Shown one piece after another: positions 15,539 to 24,070 of a stretch of DNA of 44,211 nt. Positions within the stretch are counted from its first letter, which is position 1. Each line of letters opens with the position of its first letter. Source of the DNA: Bovifimicola ammoniilytica (GTDB taxonomy: Bacteria; Bacillota; Clostridia; Lachnospirales; Lachnospiraceae); assembly GCF_025567085.1 (NCBI RefSeq), contig NZ_JAOQJN010000014.1, positions 1 through 44,211 of the forward strand, given 5' to 3'. A program made the position numbers and the translations under genes. Under the pieces are notes generated by a model. The model saw nothing but the letters and a program-made list of their open reading frames with translations. It searched no databases and was not told the origin of the DNA.

Positions 15539-17098
15539 ATGAAACAAGATACTTTAGAGGGCAAAGCAAAAACAAAAAATGGGGTAAAACGGCTGTGTTT
15601 TTCCATAATCTGCATTCTTCTGGAAGTGATTTTTATTATTACTATCGTAACACGCTTGAATGAATATGCAGAAATCATAAATTTATTTACAAGGATTTTG
15701 AGTGGGATCTTGGTTTTGGGATTGTACGCATCAAATAAGACATCCTCTATGAAAATGCCTTGGGTCATCTTAATTCTAATTTTCCCAATTATGGGTGTAG
15801 GCCTGTATTTGTTGATTGGTTTGAATGGTGGCACACATAAAATGCGTGAGCGATATGCAGAAATTGATAGCAAATTGTTACCAATGCTTCCGGACAGTCA
15901 GGAGTGTTTGAGCAGAATAAAAGAAACAATTCCGAAAGCAGGAAATATAGCAAGTTACATACAAAGAAATTCGCAGTATCCAATCTATCAGAATACGGAT
16001 ATTGTGTATTTTGATGAAGCAGTGAAAGGATTAGAGGCACAGCTTAAGGATTTGGAGAAAGCACAGAAGTTTATCTTTATGGAATATCATGCGATAGAAG
16101 ACGCTGAAGCATGGCATAAGATTCAAGATGTTCTGGAAGAGCGAGTAAAAGCAGGTGTAGAAGTTAGAGTATTCTACGATGATATGGGTTCTATAGGCTT
16201 TATTAACACAGATTTTGTGAAAAAGATGGAGGCAATAGGAATTCATTGCCGTGTATTCAATCCGTTTATGCCAGGTTTAAATCTGTTTTTGAACAATCGT
16301 GATCATAGAAAAATAACAGTTATTGATGGAAAAGTCGGATTTACAGGTGGATATAATCTAGCAAACGAATATTTTAATTACACACACCCGTATGGACAGT
16401 GGAAAGATACAGGTATTCGTTTAGAAGGAGATGCTGTTCAGTCGCTTACGGTGACATTTTTGGAAATGTGGAATGCAGTAAGTGATAAGGATGCTAATGA
16501 TTCTGATTTTAGTAAATACCTTTTCCACTATGATTATGCGGCACAGCAAACTGGGTTTGTTCAACCTTATGCAGACAGCCCTATGGATAATGAGCAAGTA
16601 GGAGAAGAAGTTTATATCAGTATGATAAATAAAGCTGAAAAATACTGTTGGTTTATGACTCCATATCTAATCATAACAGATGAAATGACGCATGCGTTAT
16701 GTCTGGCTGCTAAGCGAGGGGTAGACGTAAGAATTATCACACCTGGTATCCCTGATAAAAAATTTATTTATAATATAACTCGTTCTTTTTATCATGGATT
16801 AGTTAAACATGGTGTTCGTGTTTATGAGTGGACTCCTGGTTTCTGTCATGCAAAAATGAGTGTAGCAGATGACTGTATGGCAACTTGTGGAACAATTAAT
16901 CTGGATTATCGAAGTTTATATCACCATTTTGAAAACGGCTGTTTTATGGCAGATTGTCAGGCAGTTGTGGAAATAAAAAATGATCTGATAAGAACGATGG
17001 GAGAATGTCGTGATGTGACAGACCAATATCAAACCGGACGAAGTGCATATTTGCGACTGGGACAATTATTTATGAGATTATTTGCTGGATTGCTATAA
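15539..17098 (+). CDS. cls: Cardiolipin synthase
   Basis: The protein has 519 residues, the usual Cls length. Two N-terminal membrane helices (LCFSIICILLEVIFIITIV; VILILIFPIMGVGLYLLIGL) are followed by two phospholipase D HKD motifs: RDHRKITVIDGKVGFTGGYN and FCHAKMSVADDCMATCGTIN. It joins two phosphatidylglycerols (or PG and CDP-DAG type partners) into cardiolipin at the membrane. RBS AGGAAGGTGG. A clear terminator follows at 17112-17167. Its C-terminus (LYHHFENGCFMA to LFAGLL) is nearly repeated in the fragment at 22827-23009. Confidence 0.95.
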   Translation: MKQDTLEGKAKTKNGVKRLCFSIICILLEVIFIITIVTRLNEYAEIINLFTRILSGILVLGLYASNKTSSMKMPWVILILIFPIMGVGLYLLIGLNGGTHKMRERYAEIDSKLLPMLPDSQECLSRIKETIPKAGNIASYIQRNSQYPIYQNTDIVYFDEAVKGLEAQLKDLEKAQKFIFMEYHAIEDAEAWHKIQDVLEERVKAGVEVRVFYDDMGSIGFINTDFVKKMEAIGIHCRVFNPFMPGLNLFLNNRDHRKITVIDGKVGFTGGYNLANEYFNYTHPYGQWKDTGIRLEGDAVQSLTVTFLEMWNAVSDKDANDSDFSKYLFHYDYAAQQTGFVQPYADSPMDNEQVGEEVYISMINKAEKYCWFMTPYLIITDEMTHALCLAAKRGVDVRIITPGIPDKKFIYNITRSFYHGLVKHGVRVYEWTPGFCHAKMSVADDCMATCGTINLDYRSLYHHFENGCFMADCQAVVEIKNDLIRTMGECRDVTDQYQTGRSAYLRLGQLFMRLFAGLL

Positions 17099-17111
17099 GA
17101 ATCTGATGAAA

Positions 17112-17167
17112 CGACCTTTCAAAAAACAGTTGATTTAGAAGTTAACTGTTTTTGAAAGGCCGTTTTT
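17112..17167 (+). terminator. Terminator after cls
   Basis: Arms CCTTTCAAAAAACAGTT (17115-17131) and AACTGTTTTTGAAAGG (17144-17159) form a long stem followed by CCGTTTTTGC. Confidence 0.85.
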
Positions 17168-17295
17168 GCTATATCTAACAGTCTGTTGTACAAAGAAGAT
17201 TTTGCATGGATGAAAAAACAAACCTTGTTGAGGTTAAATTGAGATTGACTTTGTATTGTATAAGTATGAAATAAAAAGGAATCAGGTGATGTACA

Positions 17296-18729
17296 ATGAA
17301 AAAGCATAAAATATGTAAAATCCTTCTTGTTATACTGGCAATTTTTTTATGTGTGGCTTTTTATGAATTGCTCGGAATCTGCGTTGCATATAAAAAGCAG
17401 CCGGAAGTGTCCAATACAACCAAAAAAGAAACAAAAAATGGGTCATGGAACGAATGCAGTGAAAATATAGAACGGGCAGTAATCATAGAAAAGAATCCAG
17501 AAGCGCTTTTACAAAGAGTGCGTTTGATCAAGAATGCAAAAAAGGAAATTATTCTTTCTACTTTTGCATTTCAATCCGATGAAAGTGGAAAATTGATTTT
17601 AGGAGCACTGTATGATGCGGCAGACAGAGGTGTACATATTCGTCTGTTAGTAGATGGAATGGAGAGTTGGATTGATATGGAAGGAAATCCGTATTTCTAT
17701 GGATTATCTTCCCATGAGAATGTTGAAATTAAACTGTATAATAAGGCCAATCCGTTGAAACCGTGGAAAATGATGGGCAGAATGCATGATAAATATTTGA
17801 TTGCAGATGGAAAGAGATATATTCTTGGAGGAAGAAATACATACAACTATTTCCTGGGTGATTTTCCGGGACATAAGAACTATGACAGAGACGTGTTAGT
17901 GGTTTGCGATGAACCTGAGAAAGAAAATTCAGTTAACCAGTTGTTAGAGTATTTTGAAACGATATGGGAACAAGAAGACAGTGGTTATTTTCATGACAAT
18001 AAAAAACTGGCAAATAGAAAATCTGTAAAGAACGCAGTTTTAGAGCTGCAGAACGGCTATCAGAAATATTTTGAAGAGAATAAGGAAAGAATCTGCGATA
18101 CCGATTACACGGACGAAACTTTTGAGACAGAAAAGATTGCATTAGTGTCAAATCCTATCCACACAGGTTCCAAGGAACCAGTAGTCTGGTATCAACTGGG
18201 AGAACTAATGAAAAATGCAAAAGAGCGCGTGAAAATTCATACACCATATATTATCTGCAATGATATGATGTATAATACATGGAAAGAGATTGCGGAGAGA
18301 GTTCCGGATTTTTCTATCATGACCAATTCGGTTGCCAACAATGGAAATCCGTTTGGTTCTGCTGATTATGCGAGAAACAGAAACAGAATTTTAAATACAG
18401 GAATTGATATCTGGGAGTATGAAGGCGGCTATTCTTACCACGGAAAAAGCATCCTGATTGATGATGATCTATCCGTAATAGGTTCCTTTAACATGGATAT
18501 GAGAAGCACGTATCTGGATACGGAACTGATGCTTGTAATACGTAGCAAAGAGATTAATAAACAGTTGGAAGAAGGCATGATGGAATATGAAAGAGTGTCC
18601 CGACAGGTATTGGAAGATGGAACCTATCGTGATCCGTATCATGTAGAGCCAATTGAATTGACAAAGAAGCGTCAGAGAAACATACTTTTGGTACAGCATC
18701 TGCTTGGATGGGCAAGATATCTGTTCTGA
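17296..18729 (+). CDS. Phospholipase D/cardiolipin synthase-like membrane-anchored protein
   Basis: The protein has 477 residues. An N-terminal signal-anchor (ICKILLVILAIFLCVAFYELL) precedes an extracytoplasmic body with two HKD motifs, RMHDKYLIADGKRYILGGRN and SYHGKSILIDDDLSVIGSFN (H-x-K-x4-D). It lacks the two-helix Cls N-terminus and has a large insert (about 210-270) between the motifs. It is likely a second phosphatidyl-transferring enzyme or phospholipase acting on the outer membrane face. ATG has AATCAGGTGATG upstream. It begins the run of co-directional genes ending at 22120, directly ahead of the two-component system. Confidence 0.88.
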   Translation: MKKHKICKILLVILAIFLCVAFYELLGICVAYKKQPEVSNTTKKETKNGSWNECSENIERAVIIEKNPEALLQRVRLIKNAKKEIILSTFAFQSDESGKLILGALYDAADRGVHIRLLVDGMESWIDMEGNPYFYGLSSHENVEIKLYNKANPLKPWKMMGRMHDKYLIADGKRYILGGRNTYNYFLGDFPGHKNYDRDVLVVCDEPEKENSVNQLLEYFETIWEQEDSGYFHDNKKLANRKSVKNAVLELQNGYQKYFEENKERICDTDYTDETFETEKIALVSNPIHTGSKEPVVWYQLGELMKNAKERVKIHTPYIICNDMMYNTWKEIAERVPDFSIMTNSVANNGNPFGSADYARNRNRILNTGIDIWEYEGGYSYHGKSILIDDDLSVIGSFNMDMRSTYLDTELMLVIRSKEINKQLEEGMMEYERVSRQVLEDGTYRDPYHVEPIELTKKRQRNILLVQHLLGWARYLF

Positions 18730-18747
18730 TAAAGGAGGAAGAAGATC

Positions 18748-19419
18748 GTGTTTCAAATATTAATTGTAGAAGATGATAAAGAATTAAGCCAGCTATTCCA
18801 AAAAGTGCTTGAGAAGAATGGATATCAGGTCAAAAGTGCATCGGATGGAGCACTGGCATTAGAAATATTGGATAAAGAGTATATTGATCTGATCATTTCC
18901 GATATTATGATGCCGGTTATGGATGGTTATGAACTGGTGTCAGAACTCCGTTCAGCAGGATATCAGATACCGGTACTTATGATCACTGCGAAAGGTTCCT
19001 TTGATGATATGCGCCAGGGATTTCTTTCGGGAAGTGACGATTATATGGTAAAACCAGTAAATGTGAATGAAATGGTTTTAAGAGTCGGAGCACTGCTTCG
19101 CCGTGCACAGATACTGAATGAACACAAAATTGTGATCGGTTCAACAGAGTTTGATTATGATGCAATGACGGTTACAACTGATAAGGAAAGTCTTGTTTTG
19201 CCTAAAAAAGAATTCCTGCTTTTATATAAGCTTGCAACTTCGCCAGGCAGAACATTTACAAAACAACAGTTGATGGATGAAGTATGGGGATACGAGACGG
19301 AGGCAGACCCACATACGATAGAGGTACATATAGGAAGAATCAGAGAGCGTTTTAAAGATAACCCTGATTTTGAAATCGTAACAATGCGTGGAATTGGATA
19401 CAAGGTGGTGAAAAAATAA
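18748..19419 (+). CDS. OmpR-family response regulator
   Basis: The protein has 223 residues with a GTG start after AAAGGAGGAAG. The receiver begins MFQILIVEDDKEL, the phosphoacceptor is in LIISDIMMPVMDGYELV, and the conserved KPVNVNEMV follows. A winged-helix effector is at about 130-223 (EFLLLYKLATSPGRTFTKQQL; HTIEVHIGRIRERF; VTMRGIGYKVVKK). Its stop overlaps the kinase start by one base (TAATG), so regulator and kinase are co-translated. Targets probably include the neighbouring envelope-lipid genes (inference). Confidence 0.95.
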   Translation: MFQILIVEDDKELSQLFQKVLEKNGYQVKSASDGALALEILDKEYIDLIISDIMMPVMDGYELVSELRSAGYQIPVLMITAKGSFDDMRQGFLSGSDDYMVKPVNVNEMVLRVGALLRRAQILNEHKIVIGSTEFDYDAMTVTTDKESLVLPKKEFLLLYKLATSPGRTFTKQQLMDEVWGYETEADPHTIEVHIGRIRERFKDNPDFEIVTMRGIGYKVVKK

Positions 19420-20462
19420 TGGAACAAAAGAAAGAAAAAGGATTGCGGATCCGATCCTGTCTGACTGGTGCAATCTGGCTGGCACTTGTATTTTCAACAG
19501 TCATATCTGCTTTATTATTTGCTTTTTTGAATCATTTTTTTAATCTGCCAGGCAGCATACCTGTGCTTGGCTGGCTTTTGATTTTCAATACATTGATTGC
19601 AGGGCTGATCACTTCCTTTATTAATGCAAAGTTGCTGGAACCAATTACCAGACTTAGTAAAGCAATGAAGGAAGTTTCTCAGGGAGATTTTGAACAGCAT
19701 TTGGAAACGAACAGCCGTATAGCAGAAGTTGGAGAATCTTATCAAAGTTTTAACGTTATGACAAAAGAACTTCGTGCAACAGAGGTGCTGCAGATGGATT
19801 TTGTATCTGATGTTTCTCATGAGTTTAAGACCCCGATTAATGCCATTGAAGGATATACAATGCTGCTTCAGGGAGAAGAACTGTCTCCGGATCAAGAGGA
19901 ATATGTAGAAAAAATCTTATTTAACACCCAAAGGCTTTCCGGATTGGTTGGTAATATTTTGCTGTTATCCAAGTTAGAGAATCAGAATATACCAATGAAA
20001 AAAACAGAATATCGTCTGGATGAACAGATCCGCCAGGCATTTCTTTCATTGGAAACAAAATGGACAGAAAAAGAAATTGGTTTTCAGGTAGAATTGGAGG
20101 AAGTTAAATATACTGGGAATGAAGGACTTTTTATGCATATCTGGATAAATCTTTTGGATAATGCGATTAAGTTCAGCCCTTCAAAGGGGACAATTACGAT
20201 GTTTCTGAAACAAGAACAGGATTCTGTTAAGTTCATTCTGGAAGATGAAGGACCAGGAATAGAGGATGATGTAAAATCCAGAATATTTGACAAGTTCTAT
20301 CAGGTAGATGGATCTCATAAAGCAGAAGGAAATGGCCTAGGTCTTGCACTTGTAAAACGGATTGTAGATAGTGCCGGAGGAACAATCAAAGCAGAAAACC
20401 GTGAATATGGTGGATGCAGATTTGTTGTAGAGCTTCCAATACAGAAAGATGAGGCCATATAA
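19419..20462 (+). CDS. Sensor histidine kinase, intramembrane-sensing type
   Basis: The protein has 347 residues. Two membrane helices (~14-38 and ~49-70) are joined by only about ten extracytoplasmic residues (FNLPGSIPV). HAMP follows (~70-120). The H-box is DFVSDVSHEFKTPINAIEG, the N-box WINLLDNAIKFSP, and G boxes are EDEGPGIED and GNGLGLALVKRI. The lack of a sensory loop is typical of kinases that detect envelope stress through a partner in the membrane. A partner could be the FUSC-like protein downstream. Confidence 0.93.
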   Translation: MEQKKEKGLRIRSCLTGAIWLALVFSTVISALLFAFLNHFFNLPGSIPVLGWLLIFNTLIAGLITSFINAKLLEPITRLSKAMKEVSQGDFEQHLETNSRIAEVGESYQSFNVMTKELRATEVLQMDFVSDVSHEFKTPINAIEGYTMLLQGEELSPDQEEYVEKILFNTQRLSGLVGNILLLSKLENQNIPMKKTEYRLDEQIRQAFLSLETKWTEKEIGFQVELEEVKYTGNEGLFMHIWINLLDNAIKFSPSKGTITMFLKQEQDSVKFILEDEGPGIEDDVKSRIFDKFYQVDGSHKAEGNGLGLALVKRIVDSAGGTIKAENREYGGCRFVVELPIQKDEAI

Positions 20463-20493
20463 GTTTAAGAAAAACAGATAGAGGAGGAATTAC

Positions 20494-21558
20494 ATGACAT
20501 TTTATCAGGAATTGCAGTTAAATCAGGCAGGTTCTAAAAATCTGTTGAAAAAGAGTGAAACAGTGAAAGAAAAATCATATCATATACTGGTATATTTGGT
20601 AAAGATAGCTGTTACAATGGCATTTTGTTTTTTATTTGTTACTATTTTCAGTATCTTATTTGGAAATGAGAATAGTATTGTGGGTGTAGTAGTTTTATTA
20701 TGCCTTATGGTATTTCGGAATGCAGATTTGGGGATCCACACCGGACAATCTACGATGCTTTTGGCTTTGTTCTTTGTAATTATGACTGTATGTCCGCATT
20801 TAGCAAATCAGTTTTCACCGGTATTGGGAATGCTGTTAAATATTGCGGCACTGGCTGTGTTGATTCTGTTCGGATGCCATAATCCATTCATGTTTAATCA
20901 ATCTACATTGGTTCTTGGGTATCTGCTGCTATATGGTTATGATGTTACGGGAAAAAGCTATCAGATGCGATTAGTCGGAATGGCTTTAGGTGCAGCACTT
21001 ACCTGCTTCGTATTTTATCGAAATCATAAAAACAGAACTTATAAAAGAAATCTGAAAGATCTGATACAAGAATTTGATATCACTTCTTCCAGAACAAAAT
21101 GGCAGATATGTCAGATTTTATGCGTACCGATTGTCCTTTGCATTGCAGAACTTTGTAATATGCCACGTGCAATGTGGGCTGGTATTGCGGCCATGTCCGC
21201 GATTTTGCCGTTTATGGAAGATATGCACTACAGAGTCCGTAAAAGGATTGTCGGAAATATTGCAGGTGTTATATGTTTTACAGTATTATATTTTCTGCTT
21301 CCTTCGTCAATCTATGCATATATAGGAATTCTTGGTGGAATCGGTGTAGGATTTTCAGCACAATATGGCTGGCAGGCAGTATTTAACACATTTGGTGCTT
21401 TAGCCATTGCTGCAGAGACTTATGGACTACAAGGAGCGGTTAGTCTTAGAGTGATTCAAAATGTTTTTGGTGTTGTGTTTGCTTTAGCATTTTGTGTTAT
21501 ATTTTATTGGTTTATGTCTAAAAAAAAGGAAAGTGATGTGACCGTACATGCAGAGTGA
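20494..21558 (+). CDS. FUSC-like integral membrane protein
   Basis: The protein has 354 residues with GAGGAGG upstream. Two blocks of hydrophobic helices (~30-145 and ~205-345) flank a cytoplasmic segment with basic residues (FYRNHKNRTYKRNLKD). The second block contains PRAMWAGIAAMSAILPF and YRVRKRIVGNIAGVICFTVLYF, a pattern of the FUSC/aromatic-acid-exporter-like superfamily. The substrate cannot be told from sequence. It follows the kinase by 31 nt and overlaps the next gene by 11 nt, so it is in the same transcript. Confidence 0.75.
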   Translation: MTFYQELQLNQAGSKNLLKKSETVKEKSYHILVYLVKIAVTMAFCFLFVTIFSILFGNENSIVGVVVLLCLMVFRNADLGIHTGQSTMLLALFFVIMTVCPHLANQFSPVLGMLLNIAALAVLILFGCHNPFMFNQSTLVLGYLLLYGYDVTGKSYQMRLVGMALGAALTCFVFYRNHKNRTYKRNLKDLIQEFDITSSRTKWQICQILCVPIVLCIAELCNMPRAMWAGIAAMSAILPFMEDMHYRVRKRIVGNIAGVICFTVLYFLLPSSIYAYIGILGGIGVGFSAQYGWQAVFNTFGALAIAAETYGLQGAVSLRVIQNVFGVVFALAFCVIFYWFMSKKKESDVTVHAE

Positions 21559-22120
21559 AGTGAATCAGGAAGAAAATTTGAATAGAATTATTACGGTTCC
21601 TAATCTTCTTTCTTTTTTTCGGCTTTGTCTGATTCCGGTAATTATATGGAGTTATTGTGTAAAGAAAAATCCTCTGTTAGCTGGTGAAATCTTATTGCTG
21701 TCTGGTCTTACGGATCTTGCTGATGGATATATCGCAAGAAGATTCCATAGGATTAGTAATTTAGGAAAAATACTTGATCCGGTGGCTGATAAGCTGACAC
21801 AGGCAGCGATGTTAATCTGTCTGTTTACTCGTTTTCCGCATATGCTTCTTTTAATCGTAATAATGGCAGGTAAGGAGCTGTATATGGTAGTCAGTGGATG
21901 TCTTGTGATACGAAAGACAGGAAAAGTACATGGTGCAGACTGGCATGGAAAGATAGTAACCTTTTTATTATATGGAACTGCAGCGGTGCATATTATATGG
22001 TTCCAAATTACACCGATGGTATCAGATCTGTTGATTGGTTTGTGCGCTATAATGATGGTCATATCGGTCGCTCTGTATATTATCCAGAATACCAGGACTC
22101 TTAAGGGAGAGACTGTATAA
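21548..22120 (+). CDS. CDP-alcohol phosphatidyltransferase (PgsA-like)
   Basis: The protein has 190 residues. The signature D-G-x2-A-R-x8-G-x3-D-x3-D is complete in DGYIARRFHRISNLGKILDPVADK (about 60-83). About five hydrophobic helices surround it, and the opening ITVPNLLSFFRLCLIPVIIW is typical of phosphatidylglycerophosphate synthases. It would make phosphatidylglycerophosphate from CDP-diacylglycerol and glycerol-3-phosphate, the precursor of the cardiolipin made by the upstream enzymes. It is probably an accessory copy to a housekeeping pgsA. The gene overlaps the FUSC-like gene, so it is translationally coupled. No clear terminator follows, and 22121-22245 has no supportable gene. Confidence 0.9.
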   Translation: MQSEVNQEENLNRIITVPNLLSFFRLCLIPVIIWSYCVKKNPLLAGEILLLSGLTDLADGYIARRFHRISNLGKILDPVADKLTQAAMLICLFTRFPHMLLLIVIMAGKELYMVVSGCLVIRKTGKVHGADWHGKIVTFLLYGTAAVHIIWFQITPMVSDLLIGLCAIMMVISVALYIIQNTRTLKGETV

Positions 22121-22245
22121 GCAATTTTATATTGCAATGACTAGAAAAATATTTAGGAGAAGATAGATATAAACAGTAAGTCAAACACACAAACTATGGA
22201 GTCTTTAGTCGGTTTAATAAAATTTTAGATAGAAAATAAATCATT

Positions 22246-22826
22246 CAATGTCATTTAGATAAGGTTTTTTATGACAAAAAGACAGATTGCTTATCTGCCT
22301 TATAATGCAGTATAATGGTAACGAGATTTATGCAACCCGATACATGAAATCCCTATTTCTCTTTGGACGGAGGTGGATAGGATATTTTCGATTGTACTTG
22401 ACAGGTGTCAGATACTTTTGTATGAGAAGCATGGACTCTGTTTCGTTACCATCGTGTTTGAGATATGCCCTGCATATGTTTACTGCATTTGAAACGGATT
22501 TACTCTGCATCTGGAGCATAAACTGAATATACTCGCGGAAAGAAAGTTTGCGGTTCCTAGTAAAATCACTTTCCGGATTACGGCAGAACATGGAGTGAAT
22601 TTCATCGAGTTCTGTGATGCAGTTGTCGAGTGTGGATTTTAAATTAGATAAGAAAAAATCAGCCATAATGAGCCTCCTTGAAATATGTTTATAATCAAGG
22701 CTTACGCAACATATATTGGCTTACTTATCAACTGTTTTTTGTAATATTTTTAAAGTTTTTAGGTATAAAAACAGTGGCTTTCTATGACAGAAAACCACTA
22801 AAATGATGCTTAACTGAATGGCATTG
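22246..22826. mobile_element. Internally deleted IS remnant with both terminal inverted repeats
   Basis: The left end CAATGTCATTTAGATAAG (22246-22263) pairs with the right end CTTAACTGAATGGCATTG (22809-22826): 15 of 18 bases match as an inverted repeat. Between them is a truncated transposase-like frame on the minus strand. The element is 581 bp, too short for a complete IS4-type element. The right end abuts the truncated cardiolipin synthase exactly. Confidence 0.7.
22328..22666 (-). pseudogene. IS4-type transposase fragment
   Basis: The frame reads MADFFLSNLKSTLDNCITEL and FTRNRKLSFREYIQFMLQMQ, a pattern seen at the N-terminus of IS4-type transposases of gut Clostridia. After QSKSVSNA the sequence diverges and stops at about residue 112; the DDE catalytic domain is absent. 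It sits inside the two terminal repeats, so it is the remains of that element's own transposase. Confidence 0.65.
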
Positions 22827-23009
22827 CTTTATCACCACTTTGAAAATGGTTGTTTTATGGCGGATAGTCAGACAGTTTTGGATATAAGAGATGATCTGGG
22901 AGCAACCATGAATGAATGCAGGGAAGTGACCGAAAAGTACCGCACAGGACGGAGTGCATATTTACGGCTCGTACAGTTGTTTATGAGATTGTTTGCAGGA
23001 CTATTATAG
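22827..23009 (+). pseudogene. C-terminal fragment of a second cardiolipin synthase
   Basis: The frame matches the end of the cls protein at 15539: LYHHFENGCFMADSQTVLDI through the conserved TGRSAYLRL and LFMRLFAGLL tail. Roughly 450 N-terminal residues, including both HKD motifs except the last few residues, are gone. The homology starts exactly at the end of the IS remnant, so the IS caused or marks the truncation. Confidence 0.85.
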
Positions 23010-23030
23010 CAGAAAGAAGAGGTGTTCGAT

Positions 23031-24020
23031 ATGTGTACAGCAGCAACTTACAAAACAAAAGATTTTTATATGGGCAGAACGCTTGATTATGAATTTTCCT
23101 ATGGGGAACAGATCACGATAACGCCAAGAAATTACGAATTTGATTTCCGGTTTGCCGGGAAGATAAAAAGCCATTATGCTTTGATCGGAATGGCATTTGT
23201 TGCAGAAGGTTATCCGCTTTATTATGATGCTGTTAATGAAAAAGGCCTTGGAATGGCAGGTCTTAATTTTGTCGGCAATGCGGCATATGAAGAGGCTTTG
23301 CCGGAAGATGAAACAGAAGTCAGCCAGGTGGCACAGTTCGAGTTCATCCCATGGATCCTTACACAGTGTGCTACTGTAGCAGAGGCGAGAGAGAAGCTGG
23401 CAGCAATGAGACTGACAGGTACAGCATTCAGTGAACAGCTGCCGACAGCACAGCTTCACTGGATCATTGCAGACAAAGACTCCTGTATCGTTGTTGAGTC
23501 TATGAAGGATGGGCTGCATGTATATGATAATCCGGTAGGAGTGCTTACCAATAATCCACCATTCCCGAGTCAGATGTTTGCATTGAATAATTATGCCGGA
23601 GTATCCAGAAAACAGCCGGAGAGTACTTTTGCAGGAGTATTACAGCTTGATGCATATAGCAGAGGAATGGGTGGAATGGGAATACCTGGAGATCTTTCCA
23701 GCCAGTCAAGATTTGTGAAAGTTGCCTTTACAAAATTAAATTCGAACTCCGGTGAAGAAGAGGATGAGAGTGTAAGCCAGTTCTTCCATATCTTAGGATC
23801 CGTAGATCAGCAGCGTGGATGCTGTGAGGTGACAGAAGGCAAATATGAGATCACGATATACACGTCCTGTTGTAATACAGCAAAAGGTATTTATTATTAT
23901 ACGACTTATGATAATCATCAGATCACAGCGGTTGACATGCATGCGGAAAATCTGGATTCAGATCAGCTGATCTGTTATCCGCTTCTGTCCAAGGGCGAAG
24001 TCAGATGGCAGAATAAATAA
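23031..24020 (+). CDS. bsh: Choloylglycine hydrolase (bile salt hydrolase)
   Basis: The protein has 329 residues from ATG 23031, which has AGAGGTG 6 nt upstream; the GTG at 23022 would bury the nucleophile. Removal of Met exposes Cys2 (MCTAATY), the N-terminal nucleophile. Other family residues are visible: R16 and D19 in MGRTLDYEF, an Asn in GLGMAGLNFVGNA, the Asn in LTNNPPFP, and an Arg in LSSQSRFVK. The enzyme hydrolyses glycine- or taurine-conjugated bile acids (or, less likely, penicillin V) in gut bacteria. No signal peptide is present, so it is cytoplasmic. It lies between two copies of one IS end. Confidence 0.93.
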   Translation: MCTAATYKTKDFYMGRTLDYEFSYGEQITITPRNYEFDFRFAGKIKSHYALIGMAFVAEGYPLYYDAVNEKGLGMAGLNFVGNAAYEEALPEDETEVSQVAQFEFIPWILTQCATVAEAREKLAAMRLTGTAFSEQLPTAQLHWIIADKDSCIVVESMKDGLHVYDNPVGVLTNNPPFPSQMFALNNYAGVSRKQPESTFAGVLQLDAYSRGMGGMGIPGDLSSQSRFVKVAFTKLNSNSGEEEDESVSQFFHILGSVDQQRGCCEVTEGKYEITIYTSCCNTAKGIYYYTTYDNHQITAVDMHAENLDSDQLICYPLLSKGEVRWQNK

Positions 24021-24070
24021 TACGAAAATGCACGGAGAAAGCATAACGCAGAACAACAGGAGGAAAGACC

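Noticed and set aside
23022..23030. GTG 23022 as start of the bile salt hydrolase
   Set aside because: It would place three residues before the Met-Cys; the family needs an N-terminal Cys after Met removal, which ATG 23031 gives.
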